The notes below the pieces were generated by a model. It ran no database searches, had not been told where the DNA came from, and saw only the letters and a list, made by a program, of their open reading frames with translations. Made by a program: the position numbers and the translations under genes. A stretch of DNA of 64,000 nt. Origin: Burkholderiales bacterium RIFCSPHIGHO2_12_FULL_63_20. Lineage in GTDB: Bacteria > Pseudomonadota > Gammaproteobacteria > Burkholderiales > Burkholderiaceae_C. How positions within the stretch are numbered: position 1 is the stretch's first letter; every line of letters begins with the position of its first letter. The DNA is taken from the NCBI GenBank assembly GCA_001770775.1, contig MESA01000011.1:121001-185000 (forward strand), read 5' to 3'. This document shows, piece by piece, positions 55,631-64,000 of the stretch.

Positions 55631-56623
55631 TCAGGCGTCCCTTTGTCGACCGCCCACCGTGGCAGCCAGGCTGGCCACGAAGGCCCCGATCAGCAAGGCG
55701 ATGAAGAGCCACAAGGCCGCATAGGCCGAGGTTTTGCGCGCTGCATCAGCGGCCTGACCCATCGCTTCCTGCGCCTCGCGCACACTGACTTGTGCGCGGG
55801 CATAGGTCTCGCTCACGCGCTGCTCCGCGTCTTGCTGAGACAGCCCGGTGTGTTGCGCAACCAACTGGCCCACATGGCGAACATCTTGCGCAGGCAGTGC
55901 CCCCTTGTGCAGGTGGGTCATGAAGATGCGGCCTGCTTCCGCCAGGGGCGCTGGCAAGGCGGGCGTGGCTGGCATGCGGCCTGGCATCTCGCGCCCATCA
56001 GGGGACTCGATGATCTCGGCGGTCGTGCCTTCCGTCGCGCCCTGTCGAAACAGCGCATCGATGAAGTACCCCATGGGTGCCGTGCTGGTGTCGGACTGCG
56101 CCGCCTCGGCCGCCGCTGCGGTGGAGGCGATGCCCCCGGCCACCGCAGCCCCGGCTTGCAAGCCGCTGTGGGTGATCGAGCCGATGACCGAAGTCAGTAG
56201 CGCCGCCGTTACCAACGATGACACTGCCCATGACAGAAAGCCGTGGGCAGTGTCGCGAAAGTAGACCTCGTCACGTTGCGCGTCCAGCCATTTGGTTCGG
56301 AGCCGGCCCGCCAGATAGCCCCCCAAGCCGGATGCAACGATCTGGGTGAACGTGACCCACGCGATGGTCGTCACGCCAAAGGCTGTCTTGCTGATGCCCT
56401 CATGTGCCCAGGGCGAGACGGACGACAAGCCCAGCCCGGTCCCCAGCATCAGCAGGATCAAGGACAGTGCGGCCGCGCCGACCGCCCCCGCGAAAACCGC
56501 CCCCCACGACACCGCGCTCGCGCAAGCCGAGGCCGTGTCCATGTCATCCCCCATGCCGTAAGCATCCGCCTGTGCGCGCTCGCGCCTGGGGTTGCCCACC
56601 ACTGAAGTATTGGGAATGGCCAT
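55631..56623 (-). CDS. Uncharacterised membrane protein with alpha-helical C-terminal domain (330 aa)
   Basis: Three N-terminal helices occupy about 38-165 (VFAGAVGAAALSLILLMLGT, FGVTTIAWVTFTQIVASGLG, WAVSSLVTAALLTSVIGS). A soluble Ala-rich helical region at 180-290 and a last helix at 305-325 complete it. The start of the sequence resembles proteins often labelled PhnA-like in alphaproteobacteria, but no function is known. AGGAGT decides the start at 56623. It lies downstream of katE on the same strand. Confidence 0.72.
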   Translation of the reverse strand: MAIPNTSVVGNPRRERAQADAYGMGDDMDTASACASAVSWGAVFAGAVGAAALSLILLMLGTGLGLSSVSPWAHEGISKTAFGVTTIAWVTFTQIVASGLGGYLAGRLRTKWLDAQRDEVYFRDTAHGFLSWAVSSLVTAALLTSVIGSITHSGLQAGAAVAGGIASTAAAAEAAQSDTSTAPMGYFIDALFRQGATEGTTAEIIESPDGREMPGRMPATPALPAPLAEAGRIFMTHLHKGALPAQDVRHVGQLVAQHTGLSQQDAEQRVSETYARAQVSVREAQEAMGQAADAARKTSAYAALWLFIALLIGAFVASLAATVGGRQRDA

Positions 56624-56670
56624 GATGACTCCTGAAGTTATTTTCAGCATCTTGTTCTGATGCGGGTTTT

Positions 56671-56696
56671 CGCTCGGTGCGCTGACGCACCGAGCG
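56671..56696. repeat. Perfect 11-bp hairpin between katE and the membrane protein gene
   Basis: CGCTCGGTGCG (56671-56681), CTGA loop, CGCACCGAGCG (56686-56696). The flanking TTTT and AAAA are in the wrong order for an intrinsic terminator on either strand and could extend the stem. It may stabilise the katE mRNA end or act as an operator. Confidence 0.6.
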
Positions 56697-56722
56697 TGGA
56701 AAACAATCTGAGGGGCGCTTGC

Positions 56723-58855
56723 TCAGTGCGCGGTCTGCGCGGTCTGCGCCGCCTCGCGCTCGGGATGCCGGTGCTTGCCGAGCGCCGAGACGAAAGCCGC
56801 CGTCACGCTGGTGGCCTTGGCTTTGGCTTTGGCATCCATGAGCACGCCCGGGTCAGGCTTGCCGGTCGTGAGCACCGCCCCGATGCCGGCCCGCTCCAGC
56901 AGCACCGCCGACGCCCCCAAGGCCAAGATGGTCTTGCCGTGCCGATACTGGTTCGAGATGAAATCCATCACCTCGACCTGCTGGCCCAGCAGGGTCACGC
57001 CGGCCTCGCCTTCGGGCAGGACCAGGCCGTCGAACAGCACCGGCGAGGTGTTCTCGAAGGTCGCCGTGGCCTCCAGTGAGGTGCCGCTGACCGACGTGAC
57101 CGGGCCCAGCCTGGCCGCGATCAGCTGCACCGTTGCGCCCGCCGCCTGCAGCGCCGCTTGCACCGCCGAGATCGACTCTCCGGCCACCCCGTCGGCCATG
57201 AGGATGGCCACACGGCGCGAGCGGATGCCGCCATCACCCGGCAAGGCCATCAGGGACAGCGCGGGCGAGCGGGTGACCTCGGGCATCGCCGGTTGAGGCT
57301 GCACCCTGGGCATCGCCGCAGGCAACGCGATGCCCAGGCCAGCGGCAACCGCGCCCGCCAGTTCTTTCGAGACATTGACCAGTGAGGACACCATGCGTTC
57401 GCGGATCGCCGGCACCGTCACCTTGCTCAGCTCGAAGCGAAAGCCCCCCGCAATGTGGGCCTTCTCGACCGCCGTCTGGCTGTTGTAGAACAACGTGGCC
57501 TGCGTGTAGTGATCGGCAAACTTCTCCGGCTTGCCGCGCACCTTGTCACCTTCGACCGCTTGGGGGAAGGACACGAACCCGGCCGCACCGGCCTCGAACG
57601 GGCACCCGCCCCCTAGGGAATTGGGCTCGTAGGCCACGCGGCCGCGCGCAACCGTCTGGCGGTGCAGCCCGTCACGCTGGTTGTTGCGCACGGGGGCCAG
57701 CGGCGCGTTGACCGGAATCTCGTGGAAGTTGGCCCCGCCCAGACGGGAGATCTGGGTGTCGATGTACGAGTGGATGCGGCCGGCCAGCAGCGGGTCGTTG
57801 CTGAAGTCGATGCCGGGCACGACGTGGGCCGCGCAGAAGGCCACCTGCTCGGTCTCGGCAAAGAAGTTGTCCGGATTGCGGTTCAGCACCATGCGGCCCA
57901 CAGGCGTCACCGGCACCAGTTCCTCGGGGATCAGTTTCGTGGCGTCGAGCACGTCGAAGCTGAAGCCTTCGGCCTGTGCCTCGGTGAAGATCTGCAGGCC
58001 CAGCTCCCATTCCGGGAACTCACCCGCTTCAATCGCGTCCCACAGATCACGGCGGTGAAAGTCGGAGTCGACGCCGGAGATTTTCACGGCCTCGTCCCAC
58101 ACCAGCGAATGGGTGCCGAGCTTGGGTTTCCAGTGGAACTTGACGAAGTGCGACGCCCCCTGGGCATTGACCAGCCGGAACGTGTGCACGCCAAAACCCT
58201 GCATCATGCGCAGGCTGCGTGGAATGCCGCGATCGGACATCACCCACATCAGCACGTGCGAGGTCTCTGGCATCAAGGAGGCGAAGTCCCAGAACGTGTC
58301 GTGCGCTGATGCCGCCTGGGGCATGCCGTTGTGGGGCTCGGGTTTGACGGCGTGGACGAGGTCGGGGAACTTCATCGCGTCCTGGATGAAAAAGACCGGG
58401 ATGTTGTTGCCCACCAGGTCCCAGTTGCCTTCGTCCGTGTAGAACTTGACCGCGAACCCGCGCACGTCACGTGCTGTGTCGGTCGAGCCGCGCTCGCCGG
58501 CCACGGTCGAGAAGCGCGCAAACACCGGGGTGATCTTGCCGGCGGCCTGGAACGGCGCGGCCCGCGTGAACGCCGTCATGGGCTTGTAAGCTTCGAAGAA
58601 GCCATGGGCCGCCGAGCCCCGGGCATGCACGATGCGTTCAGGAATGCGCTCGTGGTCAAAGTGGGTGATCTTCTCGCGCAGGATGAAGTCTTCCAGCACG
58701 GTGGGCCCTCGCAGGCCCGCCTTCAGCGAGTGCTGGTTGTCGCCGACCGGCACGCCCTGATTCGTGGTCAGCGTCTGGGCCGCAGCCTGCCCCTCACCCA
58801 CGTCCTGTGTGCCTTTGGCGGCGCGCGCGTCAGCCTGCTTGCGGATGGGCTTCAT
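56723..58855 (-). CDS. katE: Catalase HPII, large-subunit monofunctional (710 aa)
   Basis: Decomposes hydrogen peroxide to water and oxygen using heme. Catalytic His77 ([12 protein letters not shown]), Asn150 ([11 protein letters not shown]) and heme-ligand Tyr364 ([14 protein letters not shown]) keep the exact spacing of E. coli HPII His128/Asn201/Tyr415. The C-terminal 160 residues are the DJ-1/PfpI-like domain of clade II catalases ([20 protein letters not shown]). GGGAGA precedes the ATG, which abuts the PPOX gene stop. Usually under stationary-phase control. Confidence 0.96.
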   Translation of the reverse strand: MKPIRKQADARAAKGTQDVGEGQAAAQTLTTNQGVPVGDNQHSLKAGLRGPTVLEDFILREKITHFDHERIPERIVHARGSAAHGFFEAYKPMTAFTRAAPFQAAGKITPVFARFSTVAGERGSTDTARDVRGFAVKFYTDEGNWDLVGNNIPVFFIQDAMKFPDLVHAVKPEPHNGMPQAASAHDTFWDFASLMPETSHVLMWVMSDRGIPRSLRMMQGFGVHTFRLVNAQGASHFVKFHWKPKLGTHSLVWDEAVKISGVDSDFHRRDLWDAIEAGEFPEWELGLQIFTEAQAEGFSFDVLDATKLIPEELVPVTPVGRMVLNRNPDNFFAETEQVAFCAAHVVPGIDFSNDPLLAGRIHSYIDTQISRLGGANFHEIPVNAPLAPVRNNQRDGLHRQTVARGRVAYEPNSLGGGCPFEAGAAGFVSFPQAVEGDKVRGKPEKFADHYTQATLFYNSQTAVEKAHIAGGFRFELSKVTVPAIRERMVSSLVNVSKELAGAVAAGLGIALPAAMPRVQPQPAMPEVTRSPALSLMALPGDGGIRSRRVAILMADGVAGESISAVQAALQAAGATVQLIAARLGPVTSVSGTSLEATATFENTSPVLFDGLVLPEGEAGVTLLGQQVEVMDFISNQYRHGKTILALGASAVLLERAGIGAVLTTGKPDPGVLMDAKAKAKATSVTAAFVSALGKHRHPEREAAQTAQTAH

Positions 58856-59379
58856 CACACGTCTCCCGAGTTGGATGCCGAGGATGACAAGCCGGTGTGA
58901 ACCCCCTGCTCGCCCATCCCCACCGGCTTGCCGGCAATGACGGATGCGATCGCGCCAAACGCTCGCACCATCTTGCTGTGCGGCGCCTCCCAATAGGCGG
59001 CAGCGCTCGGCACGAACTTCAGCAAGGCCAGATCGGGCGAGTCAGGCCCATCCGGAAACCACGGCTTGGCGGGCGCCGACCACAGACGTTGGATGTGCGC
59101 CCGGTCGGTTTCAATCTCGCCTCGGCCCGACAAGGACACATAGGTGCCATGGTCGGTGTCCGTGAAGCTGAGGTTCGCCACGCGCAAATGCTCGACCTTC
59201 GGGGAGTGCACGTCGGTGAAAAACCAGAGGGCGCCGTGCGCATCCATTTCCAGCACGGCCATCGGCCGGCTGATCAAGGTGTGGTCGTCCTCGATCGTGG
59301 TGAGCATGGCGATCGGAATGTCGTCGATCAACTTCGCCACATGGGCGAACTCGGCGCTGTCCTGTGCTGCAATCTTCAT
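58855..59379 (-). CDS. PPOX-type general stress flavoprotein (174 aa)
   Basis: Pyridoxamine-5'-phosphate-oxidase-like split barrel: IAMLTTIEDDHTLISRPMAV, LWFFTDVHSPKVEHL and YVSLSGRGEIETD, as in the Bacillus general stress protein 26 group. It probably binds FMN, F420 or heme; cofactor unproven. AGGAGGCTCCCC ahead of the ATG is a strong ribosome-binding site. Its TGA overlaps the katE ATG, so the two are co-translated. Confidence 0.9.
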   Translation of the reverse strand: MKIAAQDSAEFAHVAKLIDDIPIAMLTTIEDDHTLISRPMAVLEMDAHGALWFFTDVHSPKVEHLRVANLSFTDTDHGTYVSLSGRGEIETDRAHIQRLWSAPAKPWFPDGPDSPDLALLKFVPSAAAYWEAPHSKMVRAFGAIASVIAGKPVGMGEQGVHTGLSSSASNSGDV

Positions 59380-59523
59380 GGGGAGCCTCCTGATTGGGAA
59401 TTCGCCCTGCGCGCTGACAACGCTGCAAAACGGCACACCGCCGCAGCGCAAGGACATCGTGGAACCAGGAGACACCGTAAGAGAGAGGCGCGGCAGCGGT
59501 CTGTGCGCTCACGAACACACGCC

Positions 59524-59568
59524 GATCGGTCTCGATGACCCGCACCAGTTGGTGGCGGTGAGCGAGCC
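59524..59568 (+). pseudogene. 45-bp lipocalin gene remnant
   Basis: This segment matches 54545-54589 of the lipocalin gene at 39 of 45 bases, including 19 identical in a row. In frame it reads IGLDDPHQLVAVSEP against IDLDDQYQLVAVSEP. It lies in the same orientation, in the gap between the PPOX and TauE/SafE genes. It is best explained as what is left of a deleted second lipocalin gene. Confidence 0.6.
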
Positions 59569-59572
59569 GCCG

Positions 59573-60349
59573 CTAGCCCATCCACCCTGATGCGTTGAGC
59601 ATCAGCTTGACGGACACCCCAAACAGCCCGATCTGCACCAAGAGGTAAAACCACTTGTCGGAGAGCCGCTTGGTCAGGTACGCCCCCAGCACCGTCCCGA
59701 TCAGCGCCGAGGGAATCAGGAACGCCGCCTCGCGCAGGCCCGCAAGCGTATAGGGCTGCAGAAACTGGTAGGGCACGATCTTGGTGGCATTGATGATGGC
59801 AAAGAACAGCGTGGCCGTGCCGGCGAACTGCGCTTTGGCGAGCTGCTGGGGCAGCATGTAGATCTGAAACGGTGGCGCCCCCGCATGTGATATGAAGCTC
59901 GTGAAGCCTGACACCACGCCCCACAGCGAACCCCAACCCCGATGCGCCGGCTTGGCCACCTGGGCGGAGCCCCGTCGCAGCCAGACCTGCAGGCAAAAGA
60001 GCACACCCATCAGGCCGATCAGGAAAGTGATGGCGCGCTCGGACACCAGCGAGACCGTGCCCCACCCGATCAGCACCCCGACGATGCCCGCAGGCACCAG
60101 GATGCGCAAATTGACGGCGCTGAAGTGCCGTCGGTAGAGCCAGATGCCCGCCATGTCGGAGATCACGAAGATGGGCAGCAAGAGCACCGCAGCCTTCATC
60201 GGCGGCATCACCAGAGAAAGGATGGGCACGGACAGCATGCCGATGGCGGGCAAGCCCCCCTTGGAAAGCCCCACCAACAAGGCCCCCAAACTGGCCAGCC
60301 AAAAATAATGGTCAGGATTCAAGACTCTGGGAACCTCCACCTGCGTCAA
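59573..60349 (-). CDS. TauE/SafE family transporter (about 258 aa)
   Basis: Seven to eight helices with the family motifs LLVGLSKGGLPAIGMLSVPI near the start and GFTSFISHAGAPPFQIYMLP in the middle. Family members export sulfite, sulfoacetate or related organic anions, or may import; substrate unknown here. The frame starts with TTG at 60349; a TTG at 60322, with GGAGG 11 bases upstream, is an alternative. The gene lies upstream of PPOX-katE on the same strand, 193 bases away. Confidence 0.85.
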   Translation of the reverse strand: MTQVEVPRVLNPDHYFWLASLGALLVGLSKGGLPAIGMLSVPILSLVMPPMKAAVLLLPIFVISDMAGIWLYRRHFSAVNLRILVPAGIVGVLIGWGTVSLVSERAITFLIGLMGVLFCLQVWLRRGSAQVAKPAHRGWGSLWGVVSGFTSFISHAGAPPFQIYMLPQQLAKAQFAGTATLFFAIINATKIVPYQFLQPYTLAGLREAAFLIPSALIGTVLGAYLTKRLSDKWFYLLVQIGLFGVSVKLMLNASGWMG

Positions 60350-60401
60350 ACCGCAGTATCGGGCATGTCACGGCGAGCAGCACATGGATCCGCTTGTCCG
60401 T

Positions 60402-61409
60402 TCACCCCCGAAACTGCTTGGCCGCAAACGCCCACACCATGCGTGAGGCATCCGGCCCCTTGGCATCGCTGAACGGCTGTCCGGCCGCACCGCCACTCCA
60501 CGCATGGCCCAGTGAGCCGATCTCGACCAGGGTGGCGACCAGATTGCCCTTGCGCTTGAAGTCCGTCACCGTCATGGGGTAACGCTTGCCGCGCTGCACA
60601 GTGCGCGACGGGCCGGCCTGCGCGTCGGCCGCATCGGCCCACACCTGCACCGCCGCCCGCCCGTTGCTGGCCGACACCATGGTGTCGGTGCCGCCATGGA
60701 TCACCATCAAGGGTGGCCATGTCGTCGCCATCGACAGCGGCGTCGCGGCCAAGGGCAAGGTGGCACGCCGACCGCGCATGGCCCCGAGCGCTGACATGCC
60801 CGAATGCGCCGTGCCCGGCGGAATGCCCGAATGCATCACCACCGCCTTGAAGCGTTCAGGGTGACGCGTGACCAGCAGCGCCGCCATGCTCGCACCCGCG
60901 GACAAGCCCGCGATGGCGATGCGTGCCGGATCGACGGGATACAGCAAACAGGCCTGGTCGACCGCGTTCATGATCAACGCCGCTTCGCCATAGGCTCGCC
61001 CGCCATCGGTGTCGAACCAGTTCCAGCAACCTTGGGCATTGGCCAGACGGTCCTGCTCCGGGTAGAGCACCAGAAATCGCTCGCGTGCCGCCACCCGGTT
61101 CATGCGCGTGCTGACGGCAAAACTGCGGGCGTCCTGCCCGCAGCCATGCAGCATCACCAGCAGTGGCAAGCGTTCGCCGGCCTTCACGCCCGGCGGGCGA
61201 TAGAGCCGGAAACGCCGCGCCCCTTTGAGCCCCAGGGCCATGCCAGCGAGCCAGTCGCCCTCACCGGCAGGGGGCTGGCTCCGCTCGACCACATCCTGGA
61301 TGGCACGCTTGACCACCTGCTTGCCCACCGCCACGCTGCTGCGGGTGGCGGCGCTCATGCTGCGCTTGAACGCCTTGGTCCACAGGGCGGTGTAACTGCG
61401 CCGGCTCAT
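60402..61409 (-). CDS. PHB-depolymerase-family esterase (335 aa)
   Basis: Alpha/beta hydrolase with oxyanion-hole HGCGQDARSFA (88-90), nucleophile Ser170 in IAGLSAGAS, Asp242 (HGGTDTMV) and His302 (LGHAWSGG). This is the LpqC/poly(3-hydroxybutyrate) depolymerase-like family. No signal peptide; the N-terminus is basic and helical, so the enzyme may act on intracellular polyester or a related ester. Starts with ATG at 61409. Confidence 0.88.
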   Translation of the reverse strand: MSRRSYTALWTKAFKRSMSAATRSSVAVGKQVVKRAIQDVVERSQPPAGEGDWLAGMALGLKGARRFRLYRPPGVKAGERLPLLVMLHGCGQDARSFAVSTRMNRVAARERFLVLYPEQDRLANAQGCWNWFDTDGGRAYGEAALIMNAVDQACLLYPVDPARIAIAGLSAGASMAALLVTRHPERFKAVVMHSGIPPGTAHSGMSALGAMRGRRATLPLAATPLSMATTWPPLMVIHGGTDTMVSASNGRAAVQVWADAADAQAGPSRTVQRGKRYPMTVTDFKRKGNLVATLVEIGSLGHAWSGGAAGQPFSDAKGPDASRMVWAFAAKQFRG

Positions 61410-61433
61410 CCGATCAATGGCCGGAGGACGGCT

Positions 61434-62045
61434 TTACTTGCCAAAGCGCGCCTTGGCCTGTGCCTGGCACTGGTCCTTGGCCGCACCCGAGAACTGATCG
61501 CATTTTTCCTTGGCCACCTGGTAGCCGGCATCGCTCTTGTCCTCTGCGGCGTCCTTGCGGGCTTCGCTGGCCTGCTCGCTCGCCTTGCTGCGCGCATCGG
61601 ACGTTGTCTCGCGGGCAGCCGCGTTCGCGTCCTTGGTCTTCATCTGAACCTTGGCGTTCGCCTTGGCCGTGGTCTGTGCCGCTTTCGCTTCCTTCACGCA
61701 GACGTCCTTGGCGTTGCCGGCCAGGTCATCGCAGCGTTCCTTGGCCACCGCATAGTCCGCCTCGGCCTTGGCGACGCGCGCGTTGTAGTGCGCCTTCACC
61801 GTGGGTTTGTAGCTGGCTTCCAGGTCGGCTTTTGCCACCTTCTCCTTGCCCTTGGCTTCGGCCATGCAGATGTCCTCGGCGTTGCCGGACAGCGCGTCGC
61901 AGGCCACCTTGGCCGCCTTGTACTCGGCAGCGATCTTGTCCTTGCCGACCTGATAGTTGGCCTTCGTCATGTTCTGCGCCATGGCGCCGGCGCTGAAGGC
62001 CAAGCTGACCGCGAGGACGATGGTATTGAGGTGATGTTGATTCAT
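61434..62045 (-). CDS. Periplasmic Lys/Ala-rich protein with three C-x10-C repeats (203 aa)
   Basis: Signal peptide 1-23 (ends AGAMA). The mature protein is helical and rich in Lys, Ala and Glu. Three copies of a unit of about 25 residues occur: YKAAKVACDALSGNAEDIC, YAVAKERCDDLAGNAKDVC and YQVAKEKCDQFSGAAKDQC. Each has exactly ten residues between its two cysteines, the only Cys in the mature protein. Each pair could form a local disulfide or a metal/heme-type site. Similar sequences are frequent in Burkholderiales but have no assigned function. GGGAG precedes the ATG. Confidence 0.8.
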   Translation of the reverse strand: MNQHHLNTIVLAVSLAFSAGAMAQNMTKANYQVGKDKIAAEYKAAKVACDALSGNAEDICMAEAKGKEKVAKADLEASYKPTVKAHYNARVAKAEADYAVAKERCDDLAGNAKDVCVKEAKAAQTTAKANAKVQMKTKDANAAARETTSDARSKASEQASEARKDAAEDKSDAGYQVAKEKCDQFSGAAKDQCQAQAKARFGK

Positions 62046-62086
62046 GGTGACTCCCTGAGATGTTGTAAGAAATGTGAGCGCGCGAC

Positions 62087-62113
62087 ACGACCCCAGCAGA
62101 ACGCTGGAGTCGT
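62087..62113. repeat. Imperfect hairpin after the collagen-like gene
   Basis: ACGAC-C-CCAGC (62087-62097), AGAAC loop, GCTGG-A-GTCGT (62103-62113). One C/A mismatch; no T-run. It may mark the 3' end of the collagen-like mRNA. Confidence 0.35.
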
Positions 62114-62120
62114 ATGCGGT

Positions 62121-62561
<441 letters not shown>

Positions 62562-62738
62562 TCACTTGGTCAGTCTGTCCCTTCGCCACGAACAGTTCCG
62601 TGCGTTACCAAACACAAGCGACAAACGCGCAGGGCATCCCTGGCGACATCCCTAGACATAGGGGTGGCGGCGCCCAGTCGCCCGGCACACCATCGCGGCA
62701 CATCATTCAAATCGGCAGCACCCTGCCAGGGAGGCCAC

Positions 62739-64000
62739 ATGCGCATCGCACCACGCCACACCAACGCTCTGGTGGTCGTCGCTCTCGCGCTGACGCTCAC
62801 CGCTTGCGCGACGCACAAGGAGGCGCCGGTGGAAGACTCACCCCGCGCGACGCGCGCGCGCCCCTCTGCGAAGGTCACCACGGCCATCAACGAGTTCAAA
62901 GCACGTGACCCGGATGCCTCGTTCACCTTTGCCGGTGCGCATGTCGACAGCTTTGCCACGAGCGCAAAGGCGCAGGTCCCGGACTACGCGCTGTCGGTGC
63001 TGGCCGGGGTCGGTCTGCCCACGGCCGCACGTCCGGTGCGCAAGCTGCTCTCGCCGGCCACCGGGGCACTGCCCGCAATCGATCACGACGCCAGCGATCG
63101 GGCCCTGCCGTTCATCACCGAGCCGACCTCCGAGTCGGTCGGATCCATCGGCGAAGTCGACGCGAGCGATGCGCGCACCGACAGCAAGCCACCACAGGTC
63201 GAGACGCGCACGCAGCCCTCGCCGTTTCCCGCACAGATGGTCGAATGGGAACGACCCGACCCTCGCACGCTGGCGCTCGAACAGCGCGTGGTCCTGCCAA
63301 TTGCCTCGGCCTTCCTGGCCCGCCATGCGCAACTCTTCGATGTCGATCCGGCGGCGCTGGCACGCACGTGGCGCGTCACGCACTACCAATCGTCGGCTCA
63401 TTTCCGCAAGCTGACGCTCGACCAGTACGTCGGCGAGGAGAAGGTGCTCTACGGCCGGACGCTGGTGCACTTCGACGGCAACTGGAACGTCATCGGCATC
63501 AGTCGCATGATCATGACACCGGACAAGCTGACGCTGCAGCCCGGCAGTGCCACCGTGCGCAGCGCCATCGACGCCGAGGTCGCCACGCGTGCCGCAATGG
63601 GCACGCCCGCGATGAAGGACTGCCAGGCCAAGCCGGCGCGCGTCATCCGTGCGGAGCGCGCGATCGACATCGTGCGCGGGCTGCGGGTCTACGACATCGA
63701 GTTGGCCTCGACCGATGGCGACTGCCACTGGCGCAGCATCGTCGATGCCGCCAGCGGAACGGTGCTCAACGTCACCGACCTGATTGACCGCGCCTTCAAC
63801 GATGCGCAGGTCAACCGGTGGCGTTACCCCGGTGGCGACCTCTTCGCGCCGCAGCAGATGGTGTCCACAGGTCAGTACACCCGCAACGACCGGCGACTGG
63901 AGCACGACTTCTTCTACATGATGAACGATCACCGTTGCGAGGGCGCTGCCGAGACCACCTGCGGCGAAACCAGCTTCACCACCAACTGGTGTTCGAAAGC
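62739..64000 (+). CDS. Unrecognised lipoprotein, 5' part (420 residues visible, continues past the window)
   Basis: The ATG at 62739 follows GGGAGG. Residues 1-23 are a lipoprotein signal with lipobox LTAC (Cys23). The frame is open to base 64000, so the 3' end is missing. VLYGRTLVHFDGNWNVIGIS and a preceding helical region look like the propeptide-like (FTP/PepSY-type) domain found ahead of secreted metalloproteases, but I see no zinc motif yet. After about residue 345 the sequence becomes Cys- and aromatic-rich (EHDFFYMMNDHRCEGAAETT), perhaps the start of the catalytic domain. The family cannot be named. It is divergent from the collagen-like gene. Confidence 0.75.
   Translation, partial: MRIAPRHTNALVVVALALTLTACATHKEAPVEDSPRATRARPSAKVTTAINEFKARDPDASFTFAGAHVDSFATSAKAQVPDYALSVLAGVGLPTAARPVRKLLSPATGALPAIDHDASDRALPFITEPTSESVGSIGEVDASDARTDSKPPQVETRTQPSPFPAQMVEWERPDPRTLALEQRVVLPIASAFLARHAQLFDVDPAALARTWRVTHYQSSAHFRKLTLDQYVGEEKVLYGRTLVHFDGNWNVIGISRMIMTPDKLTLQPGSATVRSAIDAEVATRAAMGTPAMKDCQAKPARVIRAERAIDIVRGLRVYDIELASTDGDCHWRSIVDAASGTVLNVTDLIDRAFNDAQVNRWRYPGGDLFAPQQMVSTGQYTRNDRRLEHDFFYMMNDHRCEGAAETTCGETSFTTNWCSK

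Overview
The window is a continuous, high-GC, gene-dense piece of chromosome that looks like a betaproteobacterium of the order Burkholderiales (Comamonadaceae-like). This rests on gene content: a fused PhaAB-type Mrp antiporter, long-form LeuA, monomeric NADP-isocitrate dehydrogenase, a DUF2844/DUF3443 pair, and many PAS/GGDEF/EAL proteins. I saw no insertion sequences, integrases, CRISPR arrays, rRNA or tRNA genes, and only one gene-free stretch longer than 300 bases. Genes at both window edges are cut.

Layout. 0-11 kb: the C-terminal 2.4 kcodons of a giant cyclic beta-glucan synthase, then a stress-type set of small proteins (DUF3309-like, BON lipoprotein, CsbD) and a cation P-type ATPase. 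11-17 kb: a PAS-containing chemoreceptor and a PAS histidine kinase overlapping a REC-DUF3369-GGDEF*-EAL response regulator. 17-20 kb: a TPMT-like methyltransferase and leuA, divergent from an Lrp/AsnC regulator. 20-26.3 kb: a tightly overlapping six-gene Mrp/Pha cation/H+ antiporter operon. 26.3-32 kb: three consecutive cyclic-di-GMP enzymes. 32-38.6 kb: icd, mtfA, a hypothetical gene, two overlapping glutathione S-transferase genes and an RlmI-like methyltransferase.

38.6-47.3 kb holds the most interesting region. Eight genes on the minus strand are packed head to tail: an OsmC-like protein lacking the second cysteine, an acyl-CoA-dehydrogenase-fold flavoprotein, a rubredoxin fused to its reductase, a nitrate/cyanate-type ABC importer (three genes), cyanase, and a sigma-54 activator as the last gene. 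A -24/-12 promoter matching the full sigma-54 consensus lies just upstream of the first gene, with a 20-bp palindrome further upstream at enhancer distance. I infer an autoregulated operon that oxidises an imported nitrogen compound and sends released cyanate to cyanase. The substrate is unknown.

47-54.7 kb: wrbA, modABC, a DUF2844/DUF3443 exported pair (the DUF3443 protein carries pepsin-like motifs), an EamA transporter with a very histidine-rich tail, small proteins and a lipocalin. 54.7-64 kb: mostly envelope and stress genes on the minus strand (methyltransferase, tiny membrane peptides, a large membrane protein, KatE catalase, a PPOX-type stress protein, TauE/SafE exporter, esterase), a periplasmic protein with three C-x10-C repeats, a collagen-like lipoprotein, and the start of an unrecognised lipoprotein that runs off the right edge. 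A 45-bp remnant of a lipocalin gene lies between the PPOX and TauE genes.
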